Part shown: positions 51,200-59,940 of the stretch, one piece after another | How positions within the stretch are numbered: the first letter of the stretch is position 1 | How the letters are laid out: every line of letters begins with the position of its first letter | Source of the DNA: Actinoplanes sp. M2I2 | Lineage (GTDB): Bacteria > Actinomycetota > Actinomycetes > Mycobacteriales > Micromonosporaceae | NCBI RefSeq assembly: GCF_023544445.1 | Contig: NZ_JALPVJ010000004.1 | Coordinates: 372,001 to 436,000, forward strand | Direction of reading: 5' to 3' | DNA: 64,000 bases | The notes under the pieces: generated by a model | Seen by the model: only the letters and a program-made list of their open reading frames with translations | Told to the model about the DNA's origin: nothing | Databases searched by the model: none | Translations under genes and position numbers: made by a program

Positions 51200-51227
51200 A
51201 AGGGCCGGGCCGAGAGGCCCGGCCCTT
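51200..51227. terminator. ino1 terminator
   Basis: AAGGGCCGGGCC and GGCCCGGCCCTT form a perfect 12-bp stem around the tetraloop GAGA, followed by CGT rather than a T-run. It lies 13 bp after ino1 and just before the end of the convergent ogt gene, so it may serve both. Confidence 0.85.
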
Positions 51228-51229
51228 CG

Positions 51230-51688
51230 TCATGAGAACCAGCTGCGGGTGAGCGCCACGCCCGCCTCGAGCTCCAGCAGCTTGCGCTTGCGGTCGAGCC
51301 CGCCCCCGAAGCCGACCATCTTGCCGCCGGCGCCGACGACCCGGTGACAGGGCACGATCACCGGCACCGGGTTGTGGTTGCAGGCCGTGCCGACCGCCCG
51401 GGCCGCCCCCGGGTCACCCAGGGCGGTCGCGATCGCGCCGTAGGTCACCATCTCCCCGTACGGAATCTTGGCGATCTCGCCCCAGACGGCCCGCTCGAAC
51501 GCGGACCCGCCCGGCATCTCGACCGGCACGGTGAAATCGGTGAGCTCGCCGGCGAAGTAGGACTCGAGTTGCGAGACGGCCGCATGCGAGCCGGGCGGCC
51601 CCGGAAGCGCCCCGAACCGCACCCCCACGACGGTGTCACCCGAGACGGCCACACCCAGGGGCCCGATGGGGGAGTCGACGAAGAACAT
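51230..51688 (-). CDS. ogt: Methylated-DNA-protein cysteine methyltransferase
   Basis: 152 residues. The active site is 'VPVIVPCHRVVGAGG' with the acceptor cysteine, followed by 'GFGGGLDRKRKLLELE'. The helix-turn-helix 'GEMVTYGAIATALGDPGAARAVGTACNHNP' (residues 79-108) places DNA in the site. The protein removes O6-alkyl groups from guanine in a suicidal transfer to itself. Convergent with ino1. The length without an AraC-like Ada domain fits Ogt. Confidence 0.95.
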   Translation of the reverse strand: MFFVDSPIGPLGVAVSGDTVVGVRFGALPGPPGSHAAVSQLESYFAGELTDFTVPVEMPGGSAFERAVWGEIAKIPYGEMVTYGAIATALGDPGAARAVGTACNHNPVPVIVPCHRVVGAGGKMVGFGGGLDRKRKLLELEAGVALTRSWFS

Positions 51689-51708
51689 GCCCCGATTCTG
51701 CTCCTGGG

Positions 51709-52128
51709 CTATGACAAGTCCTGAAGCTCGTCCGCGTCTTTCTCGCTTCGCGGGTCCGGAGTCGCCGGCGGCCTCGACCGGGCCAGGTCGACGAGGGCGG
51801 TGATGGTGGCCAGCGGGAGGTTGACGATCAGGCCCAGCACCGAGTTGACCCCGACCAGCGCGGTCGCGTTCGAGATGGAGTCCAGGCTCCGGGCCACGAA
51901 GCTGCCGTCGTCACCACCCTGCTGCAGGTAAGTCGTGCCGACCTGCTCCCCGTCGTAAGTCAGCATGTACATGCCGAGGGCGCAGGTCGCGACCACTCCG
52001 ACGATCGACAGAGCGGCGAAGGCCAGGCGTGCGCGCCGGCTGCCGAACGACCACAGCACGATCCACGTCACGACGAGCGCGACCGGCAGAATCCAGGCCG
52101 GCCACGGGAGTTCGACGAGCATTCCCAC
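51709..52128 (-). CDS. Small membrane protein of unknown function
   Basis: 139 residues with three hydrophobic segments: 'WILPVALVVTWIVLWSFG', 'LAFAALSIVGVVATCALGMYM' and 'ALVGVNSVLGLIVNLPLATI'. Between the second and third lies an extracytoplasmic loop of ~35 residues; the C-terminus is a charged tail. No family recognised. It lies 20 bp upstream of ogt on the same strand and may be co-transcribed. GTG 52128 is preferred to ATG 52122 because TAGGGT lies six bases before it. Confidence 0.65.
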   Translation of the reverse strand: MGMLVELPWPAWILPVALVVTWIVLWSFGSRRARLAFAALSIVGVVATCALGMYMLTYDGEQVGTTYLQQGGDDGSFVARSLDSISNATALVGVNSVLGLIVNLPLATITALVDLARSRPPATPDPRSEKDADELQDLS

Positions 52129-52134
52129 GCGGCG

Positions 52135-52140
52135 ACCCTA
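52135..52140 (-). promoter_or_regulatory. -10 element of a leaderless small-membrane-protein gene
   Basis: TAGGGT on the minus strand, with six bases to GTG 52128, in the 38-bp gap between this gene and pcnA. Confidence 0.4.
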
Positions 52141-52166
52141 ACGGCGGCGCGCCACCGGCAGACCGG

Positions 52167-53597
52167 TCAGGAGAGGTGCCCGTTGTCGCGGGCCCACTTG
52201 TACAGCTCGGCCTCGGCCTCGTCCCGGTCCAGCGGGCCCCGGTCGAGGCGCAGCTCCTTGAGGAAGCGCCAGGCCTGACCCACGACCGGGCCGGGCGGTA
52301 CGCCGAGCAGTTCCATGATCGCGTTGCCGTCCAGATCGGGGCGGACCCGGGCCAGATCCTCCTCGGCGGCCAGCCGGGCGATCCGCTCCTCGAGCGCGTC
52401 GTAGTCGGCGGCCAGGTTGGCCGCCTTGCGCTTGTTGCGGGTCGTCACGTCCGAGCGGGTCAGTTTGTGCAACCGGTCGAGCAGCGGCCCGGCGTCGGTC
52501 ACGTAGCGGCGCACCGCCGAGTCGGTCCACTCGCCCCGGCCGTACCCGTAGAAGCGCAGATGCAGGCCGACCAGCTCGACCACCTCGGAGGTGACGTCCT
52601 TGGGGTACTTCATCGCCTTCATGCGCTGCTTGGTCATCCGGGCCCCGACCACCTCGTGGTGGTGGAAGCTGACGCGCCCGTCCCGCCCGACCGCCTTCGT
52701 CGCCGGCTTGCCGATGTCGTGCAGCAGGGCAGCCATCCGGAGCACGAAGTCGGGGCCCTCGTCGCCCTCGAGCCGCATCGCGTTCTGCACGACGATCAGC
52801 GTGTGCTCGTACACGTCCTTGTGCTGGGCGTGCTCGTCGATCTCGAGCTTGAGCCCGGAGATCTCGGGGATGAAGTGGTCGGCCAGTCCGGTGTCGACCA
52901 GCAGGCGCAGGCCGGCGATGGGGTCGGCCCCGCACAGCAGCTTGGTGAACTCGTCCCGGATCCGCTCCGCGGTGATTCGTTCCAGATCGGCGGCCATGTC
53001 CCGCATGGCCGAGATGACCTTTTGATCCACAGTGAACCGGAGCTTGGCCGCGAAGCGCGCGGCCCGCAGCATCCGAAGTGGATCATCGCCGAACGACTGG
53101 GCCGGCGCGGCCGGCGTGCGGATGAGCTGAGCGGCGAGGTCGTCCAGTCCCCCGTACGGGTCGGTGAAGACGTGGCCGGGCAGCGACACCGCCATCGCGT
53201 TGATCGTGAAGTCGCGGCGCTCCAGGTCGTCCAGCAACGAGGTGCCGTACTCGACCACGGGATTGCGGGTCACACCGTCGTACGCCTCGGCCCGGAAGGT
53301 GGTGATCTCGAGCCGCAGACCGTCCTTCTGCAGGCCGATGGTGCCGAACTCGCGACCGGTCTCCCAGATCGCATCGGCCCAGTTCCGCACGATGTCGAGG
53401 GTCTGCTCGGGGCGGGCATCGGTGCAGAAGTCGAGGTCGTCGCCCAGCCGGCCGAGCAGCGCGTCGCGCACCGAACCGCCGACCAGGTGCAACTCATGGC
53501 CGGCGGCGCCGAATCGGCGCCCCAGCTCATCGGCGACAGGGGAGACCCGCAGCAGCTCGGCGACCGCGTTCTGCTGGGCGCTAGTCAACACAGACAT
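52167..53597 (-). CDS. pcnA: CCA tRNA nucleotidyltransferase
   Basis: 476 residues. The class II nucleotidyltransferase head has 'LHLVGGSVRDALLGRLGDDLDF' (residues ~36-57) with the DxD metal pair, 'RRDFTINAMAVSL', 'DPYGGLDDL' and 'DPLRMLRAARFAAKL'. A C-terminal HD domain follows ('AALLHDIGKPATK', 'FHHHEVVG'). It adds or repairs the CCA end of tRNAs. The gene name pcnA follows actinobacterial convention for this position beside murJ. ATG 53597 begins the family sequence; the frame stays open upstream but only opposite another gene. Confidence 0.95.
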   Translation of the reverse strand: MSVLTSAQQNAVAELLRVSPVADELGRRFGAAGHELHLVGGSVRDALLGRLGDDLDFCTDARPEQTLDIVRNWADAIWETGREFGTIGLQKDGLRLEITTFRAEAYDGVTRNPVVEYGTSLLDDLERRDFTINAMAVSLPGHVFTDPYGGLDDLAAQLIRTPAAPAQSFGDDPLRMLRAARFAAKLRFTVDQKVISAMRDMAADLERITAERIRDEFTKLLCGADPIAGLRLLVDTGLADHFIPEISGLKLEIDEHAQHKDVYEHTLIVVQNAMRLEGDEGPDFVLRMAALLHDIGKPATKAVGRDGRVSFHHHEVVGARMTKQRMKAMKYPKDVTSEVVELVGLHLRFYGYGRGEWTDSAVRRYVTDAGPLLDRLHKLTRSDVTTRNKRKAANLAADYDALEERIARLAAEEDLARVRPDLDGNAIMELLGVPPGPVVGQAWRFLKELRLDRGPLDRDEAEAELYKWARDNGHLS

Positions 53598-53699
53598 GGG
53601 ACCACCAGGGTATCGGCCCTCCGTCAGCTTTCGGGTGGCGGGTGGCGGGGTGGGACGGCCGCCGTGGCAGTGGGGCAGGACAGCGGGCAGGATGGGCGG

Positions 53700-54578
53700 G
53701 TGCCCGTTCCCGAGGCGCTGCTCCGCCTGGCCGAGGATCCGCAATTCTGGGCCGGCGACGGCGTGACCAGTGACGATCAATCTCCCGAGCTGCGGGTGAC
53801 CTTCCCGGTCACCGGTGGCTACGCGCTCGTGCTCGATCTCGACCCGGCCACCGGGGAGCGCACGCTCGGTCTGCGCGGGCCGGCCTCGAGCGAGCCGATC
53901 CCGCTCGCCTGGGCGCCGCCCGGCGGTCCGGCTCCAGCCGCTCTGCGGTGGTGGGAGCTCGACCTCTGCGCCCGGGTGATCGCCTGGGAAGATCCCACGC
54001 TGCCCCATCCGGGGCTGGTCGTGGCCCTGCTGTCGCCCTTCGCGCCGGCGACGCCCGACGACGACGAGCCCGCGGTCGCCGCGATGCGGGAGGCGGCGTA
54101 CCGGTCGCTGCGCCGTGACGTCCCACCGGCCGAGCCCGCCGGCCCCGAACAGGCCCCTCTGCCGCTCTTCACGGGCGCGAACTGGTGGCCGGCTCCGGCC
54201 ACGCCGTCCCCCCAGGTGCTCGACGAGGCGTCGATCGCCCAGCTCAGCCAGCCCGAGCGAGCCCTGCAGGACGTCCGCGGCGGTTCGCGCTTCCCGCGTG
54301 AGTTGCTGGCCGATCTCGTACGCCGGGCGACCGCGCACCTCGAGGCGGTGGCCGGCGAGCGCTGGTATGCGGAGACCCGCCCGATCGCTCGGCACATCCT
54401 GGACACTCGTGATCTTCGGCCCATTCCGGCCCTGCTCGGTGCGCTCACCGAGGCCGGCTGCGATCATCCGACGGTGCTCGACGCGCTGAGTGAGCCGCTG
54501 GTGCCCGCCGAGGCCTGCTGGATGGTGGAGACGCTGGCCGGCGCCGAACCGGGCACGCTCCTGCGGCACAGTCTGTAA
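53700..54578 (+). CDS. Conserved hypothetical protein
   Basis: 292 residues, soluble and acidic, without motifs I can assign. The first ~85 residues are beta-rich ('LRVTFPVTGGYALVLDLDPATGERTLGL', residues 28-55), the middle is Pro-rich ('PLFTGANWWPAPATPS'), and the last 110 are helical ('FPRELLADLVRRATAHLEAVAGERWY'). The gene lies between pcnA and murJ, divergent from pcnA over 102 bp. GTG 53700 is placed after AGGATGGG. Function unknown. Confidence 0.7.
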   Translation: MPVPEALLRLAEDPQFWAGDGVTSDDQSPELRVTFPVTGGYALVLDLDPATGERTLGLRGPASSEPIPLAWAPPGGPAPAALRWWELDLCARVIAWEDPTLPHPGLVVALLSPFAPATPDDDEPAVAAMREAAYRSLRRDVPPAEPAGPEQAPLPLFTGANWWPAPATPSPQVLDEASIAQLSQPERALQDVRGGSRFPRELLADLVRRATAHLEAVAGERWYAETRPIARHILDTRDLRPIPALLGALTEAGCDHPTVLDALSEPLVPAEACWMVETLAGAEPGTLLRHSL

Positions 54579-54626
54579 CGAGCCCTCTATGGTGGCTGAA
54601 GTTCCGCACGACGCTCGGGAGGTTCG

Positions 54627-56393
54627 GTGAACGGCGGTCTTTACCGCAGCGCGCACGCCGCGCCCGACGGTGAGCCATCGAGGCCGGAGGACGGCGTCAC
54701 CGTGATCTCGGTGGACGAGCAGGTTCCCGGCGTCTCGGCCTCCGAGGGTCAGTCCCTCCCACCCGAGCAGGTGCCGGCGTCCGAGGGGCAGAGCACGGTC
54801 GGCACGAGCGCGATGATGGCGGTCGCCAGCTTCGTCAGCCGGATCATCGGCTTCGTCCGCAACGCGCTGATCGGCATCACTCTCGGCCCGTACATCGGTA
54901 GCGCGTTCACCAGCGCGCAGTTCCTGCCCGGCCAGATCTACGAGCTGCTGCTCGGCGGCATCCTGAGCAGCGTGCTCGTGCCGCTTCTGGTGCGCCGGCG
55001 CAAGACCGACGCCGACGGCGGACTGGAATTCACCCGCAAGCTGCTCACCTTCGCCGTGGTGTCACTCGGCATCGCTACCGTGCTGGTGGTGATCGCTGCT
55101 CCGGCGATCACCTGGATCCAGGCCAGCGACGACAACACCACCGCCTACCGCGCGCTGGTCACCAACTTCGCGTACTGGATTCTCCCGATCATCTTCTTCA
55201 CCGGGCTCTCCGCGATGATCGGCGCGGTGCTGAACACCCGGGGTCACTTCGCCGCACCGACCTGGGCCCCGATCCTCAACAGCCTGGTGGTGATCGCCGC
55301 CTGCGGTGTCTTCATCGTCTCCTTCGGCACCAACAAGGCCCTCCAGCCCGAGGACGTGTCAGGCGCGCAGATCGCCGTGATGGGCGGCGGCATGCTGCTC
55401 GGCATGGTGGCGCAGGCGCTCGGCCTGCTGCCGGCGCTGCGCAAGGTGGGCTTCACCTGGAAATGGCGCTGGAATCCGCGCTCGCTGGGCCTCGGCGAGA
55501 TCGGCCGCCTGGCCGGCTGGATGCTCTGCTACGTGGCGGCCAACCAGATCGCCGTCTTCGTCGTGGTCCGCATCCTCAACCGGGTCGCCGGCAAGGACAG
55601 CGCCAGCGTGCTCGCCTTCAACAACGTCTTCCTGCTGGTGGTCATGGCGCACGGCATCATCGGCGTCTCGGTGATGACCGCGCTGCTGCCCAAGATGAGC
55701 GCGGCCGCCGCCGAGGGCCGGTACGCCGAGGTGAGCGCCGACCTGAGCCGGGCCATCCGGCTGGTCACCGTCGCGCTCGCCCCGATCTCAGTCGTCTACG
55801 GCGTGCTGGGCGCGCCGATCGCGGTCATGCTCTTCCAGGGCGGCGCGTTCGACAACGGTGACGCGCTGGCCACCGGCACGGTGCTGGTGGTGGCCGCGTT
55901 CGCGGTGATCCCGTTGTCGATCAGCTATCTGTGCACCTACACCTTTTACTCTTTGCAGGGCAACCGGACCGCCGCTCTGATCAATGTGCCGGTCGTCGCG
56001 GTCCGCATCGCGGCCTACTTCGTGCTGGCCGAGGTGCTCAGGGCCTCGCTGTCGGCGGCCGGCATGACCGCCGCCAACGCGATCTCGTACGCGGTCTCGG
56101 CGTTGATCTCGCTGGCCGTGCTGCGCCGCCAGATCGGCCGGCTCAACCTCGGCTCGGTGGTGGTGTCGATGATCAAGGTGCTCGTGGCGGCCGCGCTCGC
56201 CGCCGCGCTCGGTCTCCTGGTCGTGCATCTGCTGCCCGGCGCCGGAGCCCCGTCGGGCCGCGGCGAGGCAGCTCTGCAGCTTCTCGCCGGTGGATCCGTG
56301 ATCCTGGTGGTCTACCTGGCCGCGGCTCTCGCTCTGCGGGTCTCCGAGATCAGTCAGGTGATCGGGATGGTGCGCCGCAAACTCGGTCGCTGA
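54627..56393 (+). CDS. murJ: Lipid II flippase MurJ (MviN)
   Basis: 588 residues. After a ~60-residue disordered head come about fourteen membrane helices of the MOP exporter fold: 'VASFVSRIIGFVRNALIGITLG' (residues 67-88), 'FTSAQFLPGQIYELLLGGILSSVLVPLL', 'AVLNTRGHFAAPTWAPILNSL' and 'FYSLQGNRTAALINVPV'. MurJ moves lipid-linked peptidoglycan precursor across the membrane for the PBP enzymes. Mycobacterial MviN carries a fused C-terminal pseudokinase; here MurJ ends after the membrane part and the pseudokinase is encoded as the next gene. GTG start follows GGGAGG. Confidence 0.95.
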   Translation: MNGGLYRSAHAAPDGEPSRPEDGVTVISVDEQVPGVSASEGQSLPPEQVPASEGQSTVGTSAMMAVASFVSRIIGFVRNALIGITLGPYIGSAFTSAQFLPGQIYELLLGGILSSVLVPLLVRRRKTDADGGLEFTRKLLTFAVVSLGIATVLVVIAAPAITWIQASDDNTTAYRALVTNFAYWILPIIFFTGLSAMIGAVLNTRGHFAAPTWAPILNSLVVIAACGVFIVSFGTNKALQPEDVSGAQIAVMGGGMLLGMVAQALGLLPALRKVGFTWKWRWNPRSLGLGEIGRLAGWMLCYVAANQIAVFVVVRILNRVAGKDSASVLAFNNVFLLVVMAHGIIGVSVMTALLPKMSAAAAEGRYAEVSADLSRAIRLVTVALAPISVVYGVLGAPIAVMLFQGGAFDNGDALATGTVLVVAAFAVIPLSISYLCTYTFYSLQGNRTAALINVPVVAVRIAAYFVLAEVLRASLSAAGMTAANAISYAVSALISLAVLRRQIGRLNLGSVVVSMIKVLVAAALAAALGLLVVHLLPGAGAPSGRGEAALQLLAGGSVILVVYLAAALALRVSEISQVIGMVRRKLGR

Positions 56394-56698
56394 CCAGCTG
56401 TTTCACCGGCACCGGAGGTCACCGCGGCGCTACGGTGCGAGGCGGCCGGGCTTGCCGCGCCGGGGGGACGACCTGCCGCGGGATGGCCCCGGGCGGGTAT
56501 GGTCGGTGTCGGCATGTGCTCTTGGCACGTCGCCATTCACGTTTCAGCACGGCATCCGGTTCGAGCATGTACCCGGGGGACCAAGCACTTACCCAGGGAT
56601 CAAGCACTTACCCGGATCAGGCACGGCAGCAACACCTGCAGCAGCGCAGCATCTGCACCCAGCACGGCGAACCGTGCGTGGAGCACCGAGGAGGACTG
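56394..56698 (+). other. 305-bp intergenic region with triplicated ~19-bp repeat
   Basis: No gene seen. Three imperfect copies of a ~19-bp unit with core AGCAnnTACCC lie at 56561-56580, 56581-56599 and 56600-56618; the 13-mer CAAGCACTTACCC is exact in the last two. The unit repeats at about two helical turns, so a regulator may bind side by side here, upstream of the pseudokinase gene. The rest of the interval shows no hairpin of note. Confidence 0.4.
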
Positions 56699-58222
56699 GT
56701 GACCCAGGTCGGCGAAGGCCACGAGACCGCGGCCGATGCGGACGGACCGGTCATGACCTTCGGTGCACCCGCCGTCGGTGAGATCCTGGCCGAGCGCTAT
56801 CAGCTCGAGGAACACGTCAACGACGACAGCGCCGGCCGCCAGGTCTGGCGCGGCATCGACGTCATCCTCCGCCGCCCGGTCGCCGTCGTGCTGCGCTACC
56901 CCGGTGGCGAACCGGCCGCCGAGATGCTGCAGGCCGCGGTCGACGCGAGCCGCGTGATACACCCCAACCTGGTCGGCGTCTACGACGCGATCGACGAGGG
57001 CTCCCGGTCCTACGTGGTGCGTGAGTGGGTCGACGGCGAGTCGTTGCGCGAGCTGGTCGCCACCGACGGGCCGCTCGACCCGGCCCGGGCCACCGCCATC
57101 GCCCACTCGATCGCCGACGCCCTGGCCGCGGTGCACGCCACCGGCATGGTGCACGGCAACGTGCACCCCGGCACGACGCTGATCGGCGACGACGGCCGGG
57201 TCGTCCTGGCCGACGCGCGGGCCGATTCGGCCGACTCGGTCGAAAGCGACATCCGCGCGGTCGGCGGCATCATCTATTTCGCCCTGACCGGCCACTGGCC
57301 CCACACCGAGGTCAACCACTCCGCGCTGCCCGACGCGAACAGGGACGCGAGCGGCAATCCGGCCGCGCCCCGGCAGATCCGTGCCGGCGTCCCGGCGTAT
57401 CTCGACGACCTGACGATGGACCTGCTCGACACCCGGGTCGCCGCACCGGAGGCCGACGCGCTCGCCGCCGAGCTCGACCGGCTCGACGCGACCGAGGACG
57501 ACTACGAGGACGCCGGCCCGCTGCGGTTCGCCCAGAGCGCCGCGACCGAGCCGGCCCGCAGCACCTCCAAAATCATCATCGGGGTCGCGGCCCTGGTCGT
57601 CATCGCGGTCATCGGCCTGGTCTTCGGCATCCGCGCGATCAGCAGCTCGAGCGACCCTCAGCCGACGACCACCACCCAGGCCGACGTGGGCGCCGCAGCC
57701 GACCCGACCGACGAGCAGACTCCCGCCCCGGCGCCGAAGAAGATCCCGCTGACGGCCAAGATGGTTCGGATGGTCGACCCTCCGGAGGGTGACCGGCAGC
57801 AGTCCAACGAGGCGAAATACACCGTCGACGACGATCCCGAGACGGTGTGGAGCACCGAGCACTTCAACCAGGCCAACTTCGGTAACCTCAAGAAGGGCAT
57901 GGGGGTGCTGATCAACCTGGGCACCCCGCGCCGGCTCTCCGAGGTGACCGTCGAGACGTCCAGCCCCGACGTGGCGATGGACATCCGCACCGGCCCGTCC
58001 GACTACGGCAACAGTTCGGCCGGCGACAAGAAGATCGTCGACACGTACAAGAAGCTGGGTGACGGCGACACCGAGAAGACCGAGGGCACCCGCGAGGTGT
58101 TCTCCGGGTTCGACCCCAATCAGCAGTATCAGTACGTTCTGGTCTTCCTGACCGAGCTGCCCAAGGGTGATGACGGCCGCTACCAGGTCGACGTCGAGAA
58201 GATCGAGGTCACCGGATACTGA
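56699..58222 (+). CDS. Membrane pseudokinase of the MurJ system
   Basis: 507 residues. A protein-kinase-like domain fills residues ~20-260 but all catalytic landmarks are lost: the VAxK lysine is absent ('RRPVAVVLRYPG'), HRD is replaced in 'GMVHGNVHPGTTLI', and DFG in 'VVLADARAD'. A membrane helix follows ('IIIGVAALVVIAVIGLVFGI'), then a Thr/Pro linker and an extracytoplasmic galactose-binding-like beta domain of ~150 residues ('ETVWSTEHFNQANFG', 'GVLINLGTPRRLSEVTVE'). In mycobacteria the pseudokinase part of MviN binds FhaA after phosphorylation to restrain cell-wall synthesis; a similar role is inferred. GTG follows GGAGGA. Confidence 0.85.
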   Translation: MTQVGEGHETAADADGPVMTFGAPAVGEILAERYQLEEHVNDDSAGRQVWRGIDVILRRPVAVVLRYPGGEPAAEMLQAAVDASRVIHPNLVGVYDAIDEGSRSYVVREWVDGESLRELVATDGPLDPARATAIAHSIADALAAVHATGMVHGNVHPGTTLIGDDGRVVLADARADSADSVESDIRAVGGIIYFALTGHWPHTEVNHSALPDANRDASGNPAAPRQIRAGVPAYLDDLTMDLLDTRVAAPEADALAAELDRLDATEDDYEDAGPLRFAQSAATEPARSTSKIIIGVAALVVIAVIGLVFGIRAISSSSDPQPTTTTQADVGAAADPTDEQTPAPAPKKIPLTAKMVRMVDPPEGDRQQSNEAKYTVDDDPETVWSTEHFNQANFGNLKKGMGVLINLGTPRRLSEVTVETSSPDVAMDIRTGPSDYGNSSAGDKKIVDTYKKLGDGDTEKTEGTREVFSGFDPNQQYQYVLVFLTELPKGDDGRYQVDVEKIEVTGY

Positions 58223-58272
58223 TCCGGGCGCGGGTCGGACGAGCGCGTCCCTCACCGGCGCGAGTTATTCGT

Positions 58273-58278
58273 TAGCGT
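58273..58278 (+). promoter_or_regulatory. -10 element for a leaderless sigM gene
   Basis: TAGCGT ends six bases before the GTG at 58285; no ribosome site is present. Confidence 0.4.
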
Positions 58279-58284
58279 GTCAGC

Positions 58285-58992
58285 GTGAATACCGGGGACG
58301 GCCCGAGCGGGGCGCCCGGCACCGGCAGCGCCGGGCCGAGCGACGCCGATCTCCTGCGCGCCCACGTCGACGGCGACCGCGACGCGTTCGGTGAGCTGGT
58401 CCGCCGTCACCGTGACCGCCTCTGGGCCGTCGCCCTGCGCACGATCGGCGACCGTGAGGAGGCGGCCGACGCGGTGCAGGACGCGCTGCTCTCGGCGCAT
58501 CGCAACGCCGCCCGCTTCCGAGGTGACTCGGCCGTCACCACCTGGCTGCACCGCATCGTGGTCAACGCCTCCCTCGACCGGATCCGCCGCCGCCAGGCCC
58601 ATCCGACCGTGCCACTGCCCGACGGCAGCCGCTCCGACGACCGGCCGTCCGGTGTGGAGCCGGCCGCGCCGGCCACCGATCACGAGACCGCGCTGGTCGT
58701 GCGGCAGGCGCTGGCCGACCTGCCGGCCGATCAGCGGGCCGCGATCGTGCTGGTCGACATCCAGGGCTATCCGGTCGCCGAGGCGGCCGAGATCCTCGAG
58801 GTGGCGGTCGGCACGATCAAGAGCCGATGCGCCCGCGGGCGCGCCCGCATGGCGCTGGCCCTCGGCGAGCTGCGGGGGAGAGACCGCGGTCACGCCCCGG
58901 CCGGGAACCAGGACGCCCCCGAGGCCGTCCCATCCGGACCGGGCGCGGCGCAGCCACGACCCGGGCGGCACGACGGGAGGGACCAGAGGTGA
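58285..58992 (+). CDS. sigM: ECF RNA polymerase sigma factor SigM
   Basis: 235 residues. Region 2 ('LLRAHVDGDRDAFGELVRRHRDRLW', residues 24-48, 'EEAADAVQDALLSAHRNAARFRG', 'TTWLHRIVVNASLDRIRRR') and region 4 ('ALADLPADQRAAIVLVDIQGYPVAEAAEILEVAVGTIKSRCARGRARM', residues 146-192) are both complete. Position after murJ and before an anti-sigma gene matches SigM of mycobacteria and streptomycetes. The C-terminal 40 residues are a Gly/Pro/Arg tail. It would redirect RNA polymerase on release from the anti-sigma factor. Confidence 0.93.
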   Translation: MNTGDGPSGAPGTGSAGPSDADLLRAHVDGDRDAFGELVRRHRDRLWAVALRTIGDREEAADAVQDALLSAHRNAARFRGDSAVTTWLHRIVVNASLDRIRRRQAHPTVPLPDGSRSDDRPSGVEPAAPATDHETALVVRQALADLPADQRAAIVLVDIQGYPVAEAAEILEVAVGTIKSRCARGRARMALALGELRGRDRGHAPAGNQDAPEAVPSGPGAAQPRPGRHDGRDQR

Positions 58993-59807
58993 CCGGGGCC
59001 GATTTCAGTGGGGTCGACATCGACCTGCTGGCGGACTACATCGGCGGCGCCCTCGAGGGCACGCCGGACGAGTCCGTGGTGGCCACGTTGATCGCCGACG
59101 ATCCGGCCTGGCGTGCGGCCTACGAGTCGCTCGGGGGCGGCGTCGCGGCGATCCGCGCCGAGCTGGGACGCATCGAGCCCGAGCCGATGCCGGCCGAGCT
59201 CGCCGCCCGGCTCGACGGCATGTTCAGCGCGCCGGCGTTGACCCTGGTCAAGGGTGATGCCGCAGCCGAGAGACCGACGGGCCGTCGTCGTCGCTGGGTC
59301 ACGCCGATCGCGATCGCCGCCGGTTTCATCGCCTTCGTCGGTTTCGGTGCTGACTATCTCTCCGGGCGAGGCGCGCCCCAGACGGAGGACGCCGCGAGCA
59401 CAGCCGCCGGCACGCTGGCGGCCGAGGGCCCGGCCATCCTGTCCACCGGCGCCGATTACACCCGCGCCACCCTCGCCGGGGAGCCACCCCAGCCCCTCGC
59501 CGCGAGCGGCAAGGCACCGGGCTTCGGCGAGTCCGACGCGCAGGAACAGCGCACGGCCGTCAACGACCCGGCGCTCGCCCGGCTCGCCGATCCGGCCGCG
59601 CTGCAGGCGTGCCTCGAGGCCATCCAGCGCGAGAACGCGGGCAGCGCCATCGCGGTACAGACGGTGGATTACGCCCGGTTCGATGGTGTTGCTGCGCTGA
59701 TCGTCCGGTTCACGGCGGACAACGGCAACTGGGTCTGGGCGGCCGGCGCCGACTGTGGCACGCCTGCGGCCGGCGCCGACGCGCTCGACAAAGTGACGGT
59801 ACGCTGA
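58989..59807 (+). CDS. Membrane anti-sigma factor for SigM
   Basis: 272 residues. A cytoplasmic head ('DIDLLADYIGGALEGTPDESVVATLIADDP', residues 9-38) is followed by one membrane helix ('PIAIAAGFIAFVGFGADYL', near residue 110) and an outer domain with two cysteines (LQACLEA and GADCGTP). No HxxxCxxC zinc motif is present, as in other SigM-type anti-sigma factors. GTG overlaps the sigma-factor stop (GTGA), so the two are made together. The signal that frees SigM is unknown. Confidence 0.88.
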   Translation: MTGADFSGVDIDLLADYIGGALEGTPDESVVATLIADDPAWRAAYESLGGGVAAIRAELGRIEPEPMPAELAARLDGMFSAPALTLVKGDAAAERPTGRRRRWVTPIAIAAGFIAFVGFGADYLSGRGAPQTEDAASTAAGTLAAEGPAILSTGADYTRATLAGEPPQPLAASGKAPGFGESDAQEQRTAVNDPALARLADPAALQACLEAIQRENAGSAIAVQTVDYARFDGVAALIVRFTADNGNWVWAAGADCGTPAAGADALDKVTVR

Positions 59808-59940
59808 ACGACACCCCAGACCACCCGCGTGAGGTCGGCCACGGCCGCGTGTGCGGGAATGGTCTGCGCCTAGCATGGCGTTCTAGCGTGCAGTGTCGCC
59901 GATCGGATATACCGGCGAAGAGCAGACTGAGGAGTCGGCA

